Source: Chloroflexota bacterium
Lineage (GTDB): Bacteria > Chloroflexota > Dehalococcoidia > JACPQD01
Reading direction: 5' to 3'
Assembly: GCA_016190665.1 (NCBI GenBank)
Contig: JACPQD010000055.1
Span: forward strand, 34,790-98,789
Length of the DNA: 64,000 nucleotides
The notes under the pieces are model-generated. The model did not search any database, was not told the origin of the DNA, and saw only the letters and a list, made by a program, of their open reading frames with translations. Of the stretch, positions 1 through 9,306 are shown one piece after another (position 1 is the first letter of the stretch; every line of letters begins with the position of its first letter). A program made the translations under genes and the position numbers.

Positions 1-474
1 TGCGCCCCGGATAGCAGCGGCGTCACCGTCTTCGGGTGCGAGGCGCCTCATTCGGTGAGCAGCGGCAACGTCATGCCCTTCTATATGCTTACCAGCCTTG
101 CTGACACCATGTCTGCCCTGGGCAACAACAACAGCCACGTCATGGGACAGACGCTGGTGACCTTCTGCCCGGAGGCTACCAAGATCCTCAAGCGAGAAGG
201 CTGGAAGAAGCAGGACGTGAAAGAGTTCCTCTTCGAGAAAGCGCGGCGTCGCCTGGGGGAGACGCGGAACACCGCCCATGACTGGGACCTGGCTAACATG
301 TTCATGCCGAAGTGGATTGACCGCGACGACGATTCGGTGCTGAAACCGGTGGTCAAGGGGCCGGAAGACATCCACGTGACCGTCTGCGGCGGCAGCGGCT
401 GCTTCAATTCCGTCTGCCCGGGCTGGGGCGAGATGGGCGGCTTCGCGGTGACCAAGCAAATAGAGATTCCGTGA
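1..474 (+). CDS. UGSC-associated protein, C-terminal part (5' end outside window)
   Basis: The reading frame is open from base 1 and ends with TGA at 472-474, so only the last 157 residues are present. I do not know its biochemical function. It is a paralogue of the broken gene at 40399-41441: both share a VTVFG segment, a GQ.L(V/T) core near a glycine/asparagine-rich stretch, a helix of the type SKxDVxxxLxEKA, and a C-terminal half ending in a glycine-rich VCGGSG or VAGGMG turn. In both places the gene lies next to a small UGSC-type selenoprotein, here starting 75 bp downstream on the same strand, so the two products probably act together, perhaps in redox or thiol chemistry. The cysteine-containing GSGCFNSVCPGWGEMGG tail is not seen in the paralogue. 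The partner relationship is well supported by the repeated linkage; the role is unknown. Confidence 0.75.
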   Translation, partial: CAPDSSGVTVFGCEAPHSVSSGNVMPFYMLTSLADTMSALGNNNSHVMGQTLVTFCPEATKILKREGWKKQDVKEFLFEKARRRLGETRNTAHDWDLANMFMPKWIDRDDDSVLKPVVKGPEDIHVTVCGGSGCFNSVCPGWGEMGGFAVTKQIEIP

Positions 475-548
475 CCCCGCCCCCACCATCGTCTGACCTG
501 TCGAACCTGTCAGACCTGTCCGACGCAAGCCTTGAAAGGAGCAAAACA

Positions 549-1121
549 ATGACAACAACACAAAGCGGGACCGGCTTCACGGTCCTTGACCCGGTAGGAG
601 AGGTAAAGCAGTCCAGCCTGAGGTTGAATCCCAGAGTAGCTGACCTGAACGGGAAAGTGGTGGGTGTCCTCCATAACGGCGGGGCGCGGGGAAGCGGGGA
701 GCAGCTCCAGCGCCTGGCCCAGCTCTTCAAGCAGGAGTACAAGCTGGCGGACCTCATCTACCGCGTGAAGCCTAACTTGTCCAAGATGGCCCCGAAGGAG
801 ACCTTCGATGAGTTGGTGGAGAAGTGCGATGTAGTGGTGGTCGGCACCGCCCTCTGAGGCTCCTGCACGTCGTGCTGTGTGCGCGACGCGGTGGAGCTGG
901 AGCGGCGCGGCATCCCCACCGTGACAGTAGTCCACGATCTCTTCGAATCGCCCGCCCACGCCCAGGCGCGGGCTCTGGGCTTAGCCGACCTCAAGTTCGC
1001 CGTGGTCAGCCGGACTAACGCCTGGGAATCGCCAGAGGAGGTAGTGGCCAAGGCAGACGTCCTGTTCCCCACCGTAGTAGGTGAGCTGACCAAACCCAGC
1101 GAACAGGCGGCCCGTAGCTAG
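549..1121 (+). CDS. UGSC-family selenoprotein (in-frame TGA = Sec at residue 103)
   Basis: One reading frame runs from ATG 549 to the stop at 1119-1121, interrupted only by TGA at 855-857. Reading that TGA as selenocysteine gives a 190-residue protein with the motif GTAL-U-GSC-TSCC, the signature of the UGSC (seleno)protein family described from environmental sequences. The frame continues for 87 family-like residues beyond the TGA, including EKRG/ERRGIPTV-type sequence shared with the second copy at 41591-42223. A hairpin of bacterial SECIS type follows the TGA (868-888). The start is ATG 549 because AAAGGAG lies 8 nt upstream; an earlier in-frame GTG at 471 overlaps the previous gene and has no such site. 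The fold looks like an alpha/beta redox protein, with U103 and C106 as the likely active pair. Substrate unknown. Other genes in the window use TGA as a normal stop, so genome-wide recoding is unlikely. Confidence 0.85.
868..888 (+). promoter_or_regulatory. Bacterial SECIS-like hairpin after UGA 855-857
   Basis: Eight consecutive pairs (868-875 with 881-888, one G-U) close a five-base loop UGUGU at 876-880. The first loop G is base 23 counting the U of the UGA as 1, the same spacing as in the second selenoprotein gene of this window and close to that of the classical fdhF element. This geometry is what SelB needs to insert selenocysteine. Confidence 0.7.
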
Positions 1122-1145
1122 CAAAGAGGGGCATGGACCGGAGAG

Positions 1146-1178
1146 AGACCTCCGAGGTCTTCGAGACCTCGGAGGTCT
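1146..1178. repeat. Perfect 15-bp palindromic hairpin between selenoprotein gene and queH
   Basis: Bases 1146-1160 pair perfectly with 1164-1178 around a TCG loop; the arm reads AGACCTCCGAGGTCT. No T-run follows, so a simple rho-independent terminator is not supported. It resembles the short intergenic palindromes found elsewhere in this window. Confidence 0.7.
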
Positions 1179-1207
1179 GAGTCCTGACTCGTTGCCAAGA
1201 GAAACCC

Positions 1208-1771
1208 ATGATTCCACTACTTCTTCACACCTGTTGCGCCCCCTGCGCTACTTACACCGTAAAGAGCCTCCGTGAGGAGGGCATCGATCCCACGGCCTTC
1301 TGGTACAATCCCAACATCCACCCCTTCTCGGAACACGATAAGCGACTGGAAACCCTGAGGAGTTTCGCTGAAGCAGCGAAACTGGAGCTGATAGCGCCGG
1401 AGGGCTACGACATGCCGGCCTACTTCCGCGCCGTCGTCGGTCACGAGGAGCGACGTTGCCCGGACTGCTATCGCCTGCGCCTGCGCCGCACCGCCATAGC
1501 GGCGCGGGACAAGGGCTTTCTCATGTTCTCTACCACGCTGCTCATTAGCCCTTTTCAACAGCACGAAAAGCTCATCGAGGTCGGGGAGGAGATTGCGCTG
1601 GAGGAAGGAGTGGAATTCTACTACCGCGACTTCCGGCGAGGCTATCATGAGAGCCGCCAGATGGCCCGGGAGATGGACCTCTATCGCCAGAAATACTGCG
1701 GCTGTGTCTACAGCGAGTGGGAGCGCCACAGCAAGCGCAGGATCGTGGCCCCATCACGGGCAGTCGGATAG
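1208..1771 (+). CDS. queH: Epoxyqueuosine reductase QueH
   Basis: This 187-residue protein belongs to the QueH (former DUF208) family, which performs the last step of queuosine tRNA modification, reducing epoxyqueuosine to queuosine. The sequence shows the N-terminal HTCCAPC motif (C9, C10, C13), the FWYNPNIHP segment, a CPDCYRLRL motif in the middle, and the C-terminal YCGCVYSE motif; these cysteines are the family's metal-cluster ligands. Length is normal for the family. The start ATG at 1208 gives the expected MIPLLLHTCC N-terminus. The gene lies five bases upstream of the secreted nuclease gene and could be cotranscribed with it. QueH replaces the cobalamin-dependent QueG in many anaerobes. 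Confidence 0.93.
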   Translation: MIPLLLHTCCAPCATYTVKSLREEGIDPTAFWYNPNIHPFSEHDKRLETLRSFAEAAKLELIAPEGYDMPAYFRAVVGHEERRCPDCYRLRLRRTAIAARDKGFLMFSTTLLISPFQQHEKLIEVGEEIALEEGVEFYYRDFRRGYHESRQMAREMDLYRQKYCGCVYSEWERHSKRRIVAPSRAVG

Positions 1772-1776
1772 CCGCC

Positions 1777-2400
1777 ATGGACCGCCTGCGCAGTCGCCTG
1801 GCGCTCATCGTCTTCATCCTCGCCGTGAGCGGCATGGTCATCCCCGGATGCGCCGTTCCACAGGCGCCTGCGGACCCCATAGTCAGGCCCGTAGCCCCCA
1901 CAACCAAACCTGCTGCCCCCACGGGCCAACCGGCGCCAACGGCCGCCAGACCGCAAACGCTTTGTAACCCGGCGCCCGCCGCAGGCTTTCTTGCCGCCCC
2001 CTCCGTTAACATACAAAACCTCCCCGCCTTCAGGGTCACCCGTGTAATAGATGGCGACACCATCGTCATCAACGGAGGGCGAAGAGTGCGGTACATCGGC
2101 GTCAACACGCCGGAGATTCACGGCAAGGTGCAGCCCTTCGGCCAGGAGGCGACGGAGGCGAACCGCGCCCTGGTCGACGGGAAGGTGGTGCGACTGGAGA
2201 AAGACGTCTCGGAGACAGACAAGTATGGGCGCCTGCTGCGCTACGTGTACGTGGAGGGCCTTCTTGTCAACGCCGAGCTGGTGCGCCTCGGTTTCGCCCA
2301 GATGGCCACCTATCCCCCCGATGTGAAGTACCAGGACTGCTTCCGCGCCTTGCAAAGGGAAGCCCGGGAAGCGGGGCGGGGCCTGTGGGGGAAATCGTGA
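1777..2400 (+). CDS. Staphylococcal nuclease-like (thermonuclease) lipoprotein
   Basis: A 207-residue exported nuclease of the SNase family. The N-terminus has a basic start, a hydrophobic stretch and a lipobox-like VIPGC with C25, so the protein is probably membrane-anchored outside the cell. A proline/alanine-rich linker follows, then the SNase OB-fold from about residue 73. Visible family motifs are VIDGDT, the active-site segment RYIGVNTPE and the later LEKDVSETDKYGRLLRYV, which together supply the Asp/Arg/Glu calcium and phosphate site. The start ATG 1777 was chosen because the longer ORF begins inside queH and would bury the signal peptide. Likely role: extracellular nucleic-acid degradation for nutrition. 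Confidence 0.9.
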   Translation: MDRLRSRLALIVFILAVSGMVIPGCAVPQAPADPIVRPVAPTTKPAAPTGQPAPTAARPQTLCNPAPAAGFLAAPSVNIQNLPAFRVTRVIDGDTIVINGGRRVRYIGVNTPEIHGKVQPFGQEATEANRALVDGKVVRLEKDVSETDKYGRLLRYVYVEGLLVNAELVRLGFAQMATYPPDVKYQDCFRALQREAREAGRGLWGKS

Positions 2401-2411
2401 GGCGACGAAAG

Positions 2412-3389
2412 CTACGGCGTCGGCGGATTCATGGGGAAATCAAAGATGTAGTCGTTTGACTGCACCGCCCCGTGACAGGAAATGCAGTACTGAGCCTTGC
2501 CTGCCATGTTGACCTTCCCATCGGGGCCATAGTCGGCATAGAACCAGTCATTGTGTTGGGGATCATACCCGGGCACCTTGTACATCACCGTCGTGTCGGC
2601 GAGCGCCTTATCAGGCGTGTAGTTCTCCTTGACGATAATGGCGCCCTCTGACGCCTGCCCCGGCATGGTCTTCAATGCCTCAGACGCTTGCGGGTTCAAG
2701 TACGTGGAAAGCAGGGCTCCATGGGGCGGCTGGCCCTTGTAGAACGTCCCCTTGCCCGGCACTGTGTCCCAGTTGTCGCGGTATTTGGCCGTCTGCATTT
2801 TCTGCCATAAGTCCTGAGCCATGGACTTGTCCTTCTCGGTTGCCGGAACTTCAGGCGCCGGCAGAGAGGCTACCGGGAAGGTGAAGATGGCGTCGTTCGA
2901 CCGCACCGTGGCATGGCACGCGTTGCAGGATTGGATCTTCCCCGCATTGCGAACTTCGCCGGCCGGGCTGTACGTTGCCCAGAACCAGTCTTTGTGGGCC
3001 GGGTCGTACCCCTGCCTCTTGAGCATTACGCCGACACCTCGCGGGGTCTTATCAGCCGTGTACGTCTCCCGGACGATGGCAGCACCGTCCGGCATCTGCC
3101 CCGGCCTAGCCTTCAACGCCTCACTCGCGCCTGGGCTCAGATAAGTGGAGGCGAGGACTCCATGGGGTCTCAGAGGTTGATAGAAAGTGCCCTTCCCCGG
3201 GATAGTCGCCCAGTTCTCACGATACTTCGCCGCCTGTATTTTTGCCCAGAGCGCCTCAGCCGCGGACCTGTCGTCACCGGATATCTGCGCCGCCGCCGTC
3301 GGCGAGGGAGGCCCCGCCTGAGGCGCGCACGCCGCCAGGCCCGTCACATACATCAAAGCCAAAGCAAGAAAGACCGTCCACCCCCTCAT
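2412..3389 (-). CDS. Tandem cytochrome P460-like dihaem lipoprotein
   Basis: A 325-residue lipoprotein with signal peptide and lipobox GLAAC (C21). It contains two copies of one domain, about residues 43-172 and 188-320, each with WxTxPGKGTFY, PHG, SEALK.xPGQ, a GYDPxxxDWF(W/Y)A.Y segment and a C-terminal CxxCH haem c motif (CNACH 155-159, CISCH 302-306). This pattern fits the cytochrome P460 family, whose characterised members oxidise hydroxylamine or bind NO, but the duplicated form is less usual and the lysine cross-link to haem cannot be judged here. A Shine-Dalgarno GGGGGAG precedes the ATG at 3389. It is convergent with the nuclease gene, 11 bp away. Role in electron transfer or NO/hydroxylamine chemistry outside the membrane is inferred. 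Confidence 0.8.
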   Translation of the reverse strand: MRGWTVFLALALMYVTGLAACAPQAGPPSPTAAAQISGDDRSAAEALWAKIQAAKYRENWATIPGKGTFYQPLRPHGVLASTYLSPGASEALKARPGQMPDGAAIVRETYTADKTPRGVGVMLKRQGYDPAHKDWFWATYSPAGEVRNAGKIQSCNACHATVRSNDAIFTFPVASLPAPEVPATEKDKSMAQDLWQKMQTAKYRDNWDTVPGKGTFYKGQPPHGALLSTYLNPQASEALKTMPGQASEGAIIVKENYTPDKALADTTVMYKVPGYDPQHNDWFYADYGPDGKVNMAGKAQYCISCHGAVQSNDYIFDFPMNPPTP

Positions 3390-3695
3390 ATCTCCCCCTT
3401 TCCCGGTAGCGTCGATTCTGCACTCATGCTAACACCGAAATTGTTGAAAGGTCACAAAATCCGAAGGGGAAGAAGTTACGCTTTTGTGGCGCCGCTCCTT
3501 GACCAGGAAGGCTGCTGGCAAAACGATCCCTTTCGCAAAGGAAGGTCAGATATCAGCGCTCGCCTTGTCAGACTCGTGCCCTTTCCCGCAGCAGCTGCCC
3601 CACCGATTCAACGGTCAGCCGCAACCGGCGAGAATATGATAAAATGAATCTGAGAGCATCGCAATCTTACCCAGAGCTGGCCTGTTGTCTATGTT
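3390..3695. other. Intergenic region without recognised gene
   Basis: About 300 bp between two divergent genes. It should carry promoters for both the P460-like gene (minus) and the acetyltransferase gene (plus). A TATGAT box at 3635-3640 could serve the plus-strand gene, but no well-spaced -35 box is visible. Confidence 0.4.
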
Positions 3696-4436
3696 ATGAA
3701 GCTTACGGAGTCCGCCACCCATTTTGTCCGCCCCATGCGGCCCGATGATGTTCCACAAGCCATTGAGATAGACCATGAGTGCTTCCCCACTCTCTGGCCA
3801 CCCACGCCCTTCAAGCGGGACTTGAGCAACTCTCTGGCGCGCTACTTCGTCGCCGTGGAGAAGCATGAACTTGGGGACCTCTCGCAGGAGCCAACGCCTT
3901 TGTTGCTTCCTTCAGCGCAAGACTGCAGTCCGGTGAGTTCTTTCGGCAAGCGATTATTCGCCAGCATTCATCGTTTCCTTCCGAAGGGGGACGGCCTGGC
4001 TGAACCGCCGGCCTTGAACCACGGCGATAGGATTGTCGGCGTCGTTGGGCTCTGGTTCATGGTGGACGAGGCGCACATAACCACTATAGGCGTCAGAGAG
4101 GCCTGTCGTCGTTGTGGAATCGGGGAACTGCTGCTCATCGCCGCCGCCGACGCCGCCATGGAGCACGATGCCAGGTTCGTTACCCTGGAGGTGCGCGTTT
4201 CCAATGAGGCGGCGCAGGCTCTTTACGAGAAGTGCGGCTTTCGCCGCGTGGGGGTACGCAAGAACTACTACACGGACAATCGGGAGGATGCGGTCATCAT
4301 GACCACGGACCGCCTCACGTTACCTTCCTTTAGGGAGCATCTTGACCGCCTGAAGCAGGCCTATCTGGAACGTTGGGGCTCGGCTCGGGTCCTGTCCCCA
4401 CCACCACCACATTCCGCTGGGGCTGATAACGGCTGA
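3696..4436 (+). CDS. GNAT N-acetyltransferase, RimI-like, with internal insertion
   Basis: A 246-residue GNAT-fold acetyltransferase. The N-terminal FVRPMRPDDVPQAIEID and FPTLWP segments, the acetyl-CoA loop CRRCGIGELLL, and the C-terminal NEAAQALYEKCGFRRVGVRKNYY are typical of RimI-type enzymes that acetylate the N-terminus of ribosomal protein S18 or other proteins. Two features are unusual: about 50 extra residues between the second strand and the central sheet (roughly 57-110), and a C-terminal extension of about 40 residues after the fold. Its last 107 bp overlap, on the opposite strand, the end of the VanW gene. Substrate is not certain; the extended form makes a strict RimI assignment unsafe. 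Confidence 0.8.
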   Translation: MKLTESATHFVRPMRPDDVPQAIEIDHECFPTLWPPTPFKRDLSNSLARYFVAVEKHELGDLSQEPTPLLLPSAQDCSPVSSFGKRLFASIHRFLPKGDGLAEPPALNHGDRIVGVVGLWFMVDEAHITTIGVREACRRCGIGELLLIAAADAAMEHDARFVTLEVRVSNEAAQALYEKCGFRRVGVRKNYYTDNREDAVIMTTDRLTLPSFREHLDRLKQAYLERWGSARVLSPPPPHSAGADNG

Positions 4437-6228
4437 AGAAGCGATCGCGAAGCAGCTCTCTGCCTTCGCGGCTGACGATTCGGCCCAGCGTCACGTCTAC
4501 ACCATCCTCAGGGGTCTCCACTTGGACTCTGCGCCCTCTCTCCAGCGCCGGGCTCTCCTGAATGATCTCTTTCGAATCGCTGGGCTTCACGTTTTCCAGG
4601 ACTGGTTCGACCAGGGTCACATCCCACCCCGGTTTGGTGCCATAGAGGGCAACGTAGATTCGGCTGTCGTCAGTGCGCGCCTGGACCAGCAGGTAATTAC
4701 CGGTATTGTTGCGGAACTTCAAGTCCAGGCCAGGATTGTACACTGAGGCGTCCAGCCCGGGAGGAGGCTCATAACGCTTCATACGATACGCGTGGGGATG
4801 ACGCTCAACTATCGGATATCCGGCCCAGAAGACCGCCTGGAAGACCGTCGTGGACACCTGGCAGATGCCCCCTCCAGGGTCCGCTACGGTCTCGCCGCCG
4901 AGAATTGAGAACCCCAGGAGGTAGCCCTTCTCCTCCGAGATTTCGCCGACAGTTCCATTGAAGCTGAAGGTCGCGCCGGGAGGTACCACCGCGCCATTCA
5001 AGCGTTCCGCGCCCAGGCGAATGTTGTGCATTCGCTCCGGGATAGAGCCGCCAGTGTAAGTGCTCCGCTCCTCGATCAACTCGTTGATGCCCATTCGCGG
5101 GATGTCTTCCATGGCCACCGCAGCCTTCTCGACATTTACTGGTATTTCAACCACGCGCTTGTCGATACTGGTGAGGACCTCCCCGAGTCGCTGTACCAGG
5201 CCAGTCACATCCAGACGCCGCTTTTCCTGACTGGGAGCCGCAGGACTCACCCCACCTCGGGTCCATTGCAGACGGGCGTTCCTCGGCTCCTGATCGATCT
5301 CCCTGGCAAGCTCCCTGGCATAGGCGGCGGCTTTTTCCTTGTCGATTTCCAGGGATGCCGCCGGGCCCTGACCCGGTGCCTCCCTGGCCACGAAGCGTAG
5401 CATACCGACCACTTGCTCCCTGGCCAGGCTCCACGTTCGGACCTCATCCTGGGCAACCAGCCCGTCGACCCACAGCCAGCGCCTGCTGACGAAGCGCAAG
5501 CTGACCGGCTTATCTATCAGTTGCTGCAGTTGCTGTCGCATACCATCGAGCTCAGGGCCCTTTACGCTCGGCTCCTTTGCTGTCAGCGACATATTCACTG
5601 GATCCGTCGCAAGCTGCGAGAAACGCTCCCTTAGCGATTTCGCCAGCGCCTCGCGGTCCAGTTCGTAGCCGCCTCGCCCGGGCACAATCGCCACTTCCAT
5701 GCCCCGCAAGGCAAGAGAGGCGTTAGTCGCAGGCTTGTCCACAAGACGCGCCAGACCATCGAACGCCGTCTTCTGTCTCTCCTCATCTATCTGGAAGCTC
5801 GGCTGAAGCGCCGCGCCCTGCCGATAAGTCCTTAGCTGAGCGTCCAGATTATCCAGCAGCGACCCCTGCCGCCCCACCCTGTACGCAGCGTCAAGGGTGT
5901 CCTCGATATCGTAGCTTACGCCCAGTTCCCTGGGCGTGGACTCCGAACTCTTGTCGTCCTTCCGCAAAGATATGGGCTTACCATAGTAGGTCTCAAACCT
6001 ATCTGCCAGGACGAGCCTCGCCTCATCGCGGCTCAAGGCGCCCAGGTCTACGTTCAGAAGCCTGGCGCCGAGCACTATGCGCTCCCCGTAGGCCATCTGG
6101 TAGGTAACTGCCAGGGCCCCAACCGCAAAGATGACGAAGCCCACCATCATGCCCAGCCAGCGAAACATACTCATTCCCCAGCCGTCACCGGTTCCCGCAA
6201 CCGGGCCCGTATCTTCCTTCAAGCCCAA
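4330..6228 (-). CDS. VanW family protein with peptidoglycan-binding-like domains
   Basis: A 632-residue single-pass membrane protein. After a short cytoplasmic segment there is one transmembrane helix (about 22-45), then two or more putative peptidoglycan-binding-4 type domains (about 50-370), a VanW domain (about 385-515; ERLNGAVVPPGATFSFN, the GGGICQVSTTVFQA core and ERHPHAY), and a G5-like C-terminal part. VanW proteins occur in cell-envelope and some vancomycin-resistance loci, but their activity is unknown. TTG 6228 was taken as start because GGAGG lies 7 nt upstream; ATG 6174 is an alternative that still keeps the membrane helix. Its 3' end overlaps the convergent acetyltransferase gene. 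Confidence 0.88.
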   Translation of the reverse strand: MGLKEDTGPVAGTGDGWGMSMFRWLGMMVGFVIFAVGALAVTYQMAYGERIVLGARLLNVDLGALSRDEARLVLADRFETYYGKPISLRKDDKSSESTPRELGVSYDIEDTLDAAYRVGRQGSLLDNLDAQLRTYRQGAALQPSFQIDEERQKTAFDGLARLVDKPATNASLALRGMEVAIVPGRGGYELDREALAKSLRERFSQLATDPVNMSLTAKEPSVKGPELDGMRQQLQQLIDKPVSLRFVSRRWLWVDGLVAQDEVRTWSLAREQVVGMLRFVAREAPGQGPAASLEIDKEKAAAYARELAREIDQEPRNARLQWTRGGVSPAAPSQEKRRLDVTGLVQRLGEVLTSIDKRVVEIPVNVEKAAVAMEDIPRMGINELIEERSTYTGGSIPERMHNIRLGAERLNGAVVPPGATFSFNGTVGEISEEKGYLLGFSILGGETVADPGGGICQVSTTVFQAVFWAGYPIVERHPHAYRMKRYEPPPGLDASVYNPGLDLKFRNNTGNYLLVQARTDDSRIYVALYGTKPGWDVTLVEPVLENVKPSDSKEIIQESPALERGRRVQVETPEDGVDVTLGRIVSREGRELLRDRFFSRYQPQRNVVVVGTGPEPSPNVPDRPASGGQDAP

Positions 6229-6298
6229 TCCGCAACCTCCGTTCCAGTCCCAGCGGCAATCCTATTATTCCACAAAAGAGGCCTTTTTGCCAGACCCG

Positions 6299-6341
6299 CC
6301 CCCCTTAGTCCCCCCCGTCCACGGGGGGATCAAGGGGGGGG
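6299..6341. repeat. G/C-run palindrome (intergenic repeat)
   Basis: Nested inverted repeat of C-runs and G-runs with TTAG/TCAA spacers upstream of apt. It belongs to the same class as the repeats at 7143-7220, 45954-46019 and 56092-56173, all built from CCCCTTT/AAAGGGG-type arms. Confidence 0.6.
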
Positions 6342-6423
6342 CCTGCTGGAATCATAGATTGAATTTTGCCCGCCAGAGTAGTAATATGCATCGAAGTGCA
6401 CATCACCTACCGGAGGCGCCAAC

Positions 6424-6984
6424 ATGTGGGACCAGAACCGTCATAACGCCGGCCCAGCATCTCGGCCTGTCGAGGACTTCGGCCAGTACTGCCGCAGCAT
6501 TCCGGACTTTCCGAAGAAGGGCATTATCTTCAGAGACATCACCTGTCTCTTGAAGAACGGCCCCGTCTTCAAGAGGGCCATCGATGAGATGGCGTGGCAC
6601 TACAATCTGCAGAAAGTCGATACTGTGGTGAGCATTGAGGCGAGAGGCTTTATTATCGGCTCCGCCCTCGCTTATCGCTTGGGCAGCGGCCTGGTTCCCG
6701 TGAGGAAGAAGGGCAAACTGCCCTGGCGGGTGTATCGGAAGACCTACGACCTGGAATACGGACAGGACGAACTCGAGGTCCACCAGGATGGCATCGAGCC
6801 GGGCCAGAATACGCTCATCGTTGATGACGTGATAGCCACCGGCGGCACCGTCGAGGCTGTGGCCAAGCTGATAGGGGAGATGGGGGGAAATATCATAGGC
6901 GCCGCCTTCCTCATCGAGCTGACGGACCTCAACGGAAGGGACAAGATTAAAGATATCCCCATTTTCTCACTGACGAAGTTTTAG
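6424..6984 (+). CDS. apt: Adenine phosphoribosyltransferase
   Basis: A 186-residue type I phosphoribosyltransferase that converts adenine and PRPP to AMP in purine salvage. Diagnostic segments are IPDFPKKGIIFRDIT near the N-terminus, VSIEARGFIIGSALAYRLG, the flexible-loop region VRKKGKLPWRVY, and the PRPP-binding motif TLIVDDVIATGGT. Length and order of motifs are normal. The N-terminus is slightly extended relative to the shortest Apt proteins. It is followed, after a repeat-filled gap of about 335 bp, by purA on the same strand, so both genes feed the adenylate pool. Confidence 0.95.
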   Translation: MWDQNRHNAGPASRPVEDFGQYCRSIPDFPKKGIIFRDITCLLKNGPVFKRAIDEMAWHYNLQKVDTVVSIEARGFIIGSALAYRLGSGLVPVRKKGKLPWRVYRKTYDLEYGQDELEVHQDGIEPGQNTLIVDDVIATGGTVEAVAKLIGEMGGNIIGAAFLIELTDLNGRDKIKDIPIFSLTKF

Positions 6985-8603
<1,619 letters not shown>

Positions 8604-8730
8604 CCCACCCGAGGACCTCAGAGACTCCAGATCGCCACCCTTCTTTCCGTGTTGACGCTGCGTTCCCGCCCATGTTAACATGCGCTTGTCCGGCAATATT
8701 GCAGTAGCGCATAGAGGCCCTTTGAAGGAC

Positions 8731-8876
8731 GTTAACCGCAGAGACGCACAGGAGAAAAGAGGGAAGAGAAGTGAGAAGTGAGAGGGATTCTCGGTCTTGC
8801 CGTCTATCTCACCTCCTCACTACTCTCCACTCACTTCTATTCTCTGCGCCCTCTGTGTCTCTGTGGTGAAAATCTT
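8731..8876. repeat. Long imperfect inverted repeat (CGCAGAGA/TCTCTG type)
   Basis: The left part (ACCGCAGAGACGCACAGGAG and following GAAGTGAGAAGTGAGAG) is roughly complementary to the right part (CTCACTACTCTCCACTCACTTC, TCTCTGCGCC and GTGTCTCTGTGG). A related copy lies at 41490-41570. It is a dispersed intergenic repeat with no coding capacity. Confidence 0.55.
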
Positions 8877-8912
8877 CAGGGAAGCGACCATGTCCTAACA
8901 TTAACGCAGAGG

Positions 8913-9197
8913 CGCAATGACATCCTGCTCCAGTACTATCGATCGAAGACCCCCAGAAACTACAGTGATTTCAGCGACTCGGAGACCGACAAGCCGATCG
9001 CTGAGCAAGCCAACACCATGGACCAGGCGAAGCGAAAAGAGCTGACGCTCCAGCTCCAGAGGGCAATACTGGACAAGCTCCCGTTCGTACAAATGCACTG
9101 GTCCAACGCGATAATGGGCTGGTGGCCGGAGGTCAGGGGCTTCAAGAAGCCCCAGACGCACTACTGGAGGATGGAGGACGTCTGGCTGGCGCAGTAG
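8913..9197 (+). pseudogene. C-terminal remnant of a family-5 extracellular solute-binding protein gene
   Basis: The frame encodes about 94 residues that match only the end of peptide/nickel-type SBPs: an LLQYYRS segment, IAEQANTMDQAKRKEL, LQRAILDKLPFVQ, the WPEVRGFKKPQTHY stretch and the terminal MEDVWLAQ, comparable to FQDVWLAK at the end of the intact SBP at 44227-45864. No upstream part of such a gene exists in this frame; the preceding 170 bp are a repeat. It is therefore a truncated remnant, not an independent gene, and marks the edge of the accessory island. Confidence 0.75.
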
Positions 9198-9306
9198 TGC
9201 AGCGAGGTAACTGAAGGGCGCGTCACGTCGGGCGTAGCCCTTGGCAGAAGGCGCAGCACACAAGAGATCTTCGTCGCAGAAGAACGAGCCGCTATGGAAG
9301 AGGGCA

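Noticed and set aside
855..857. Reading the TGA codons as genome-wide recoding
   Set aside because: Many genes here end in TGA with normal family lengths, so only the two UGSC loci need selenocysteine.
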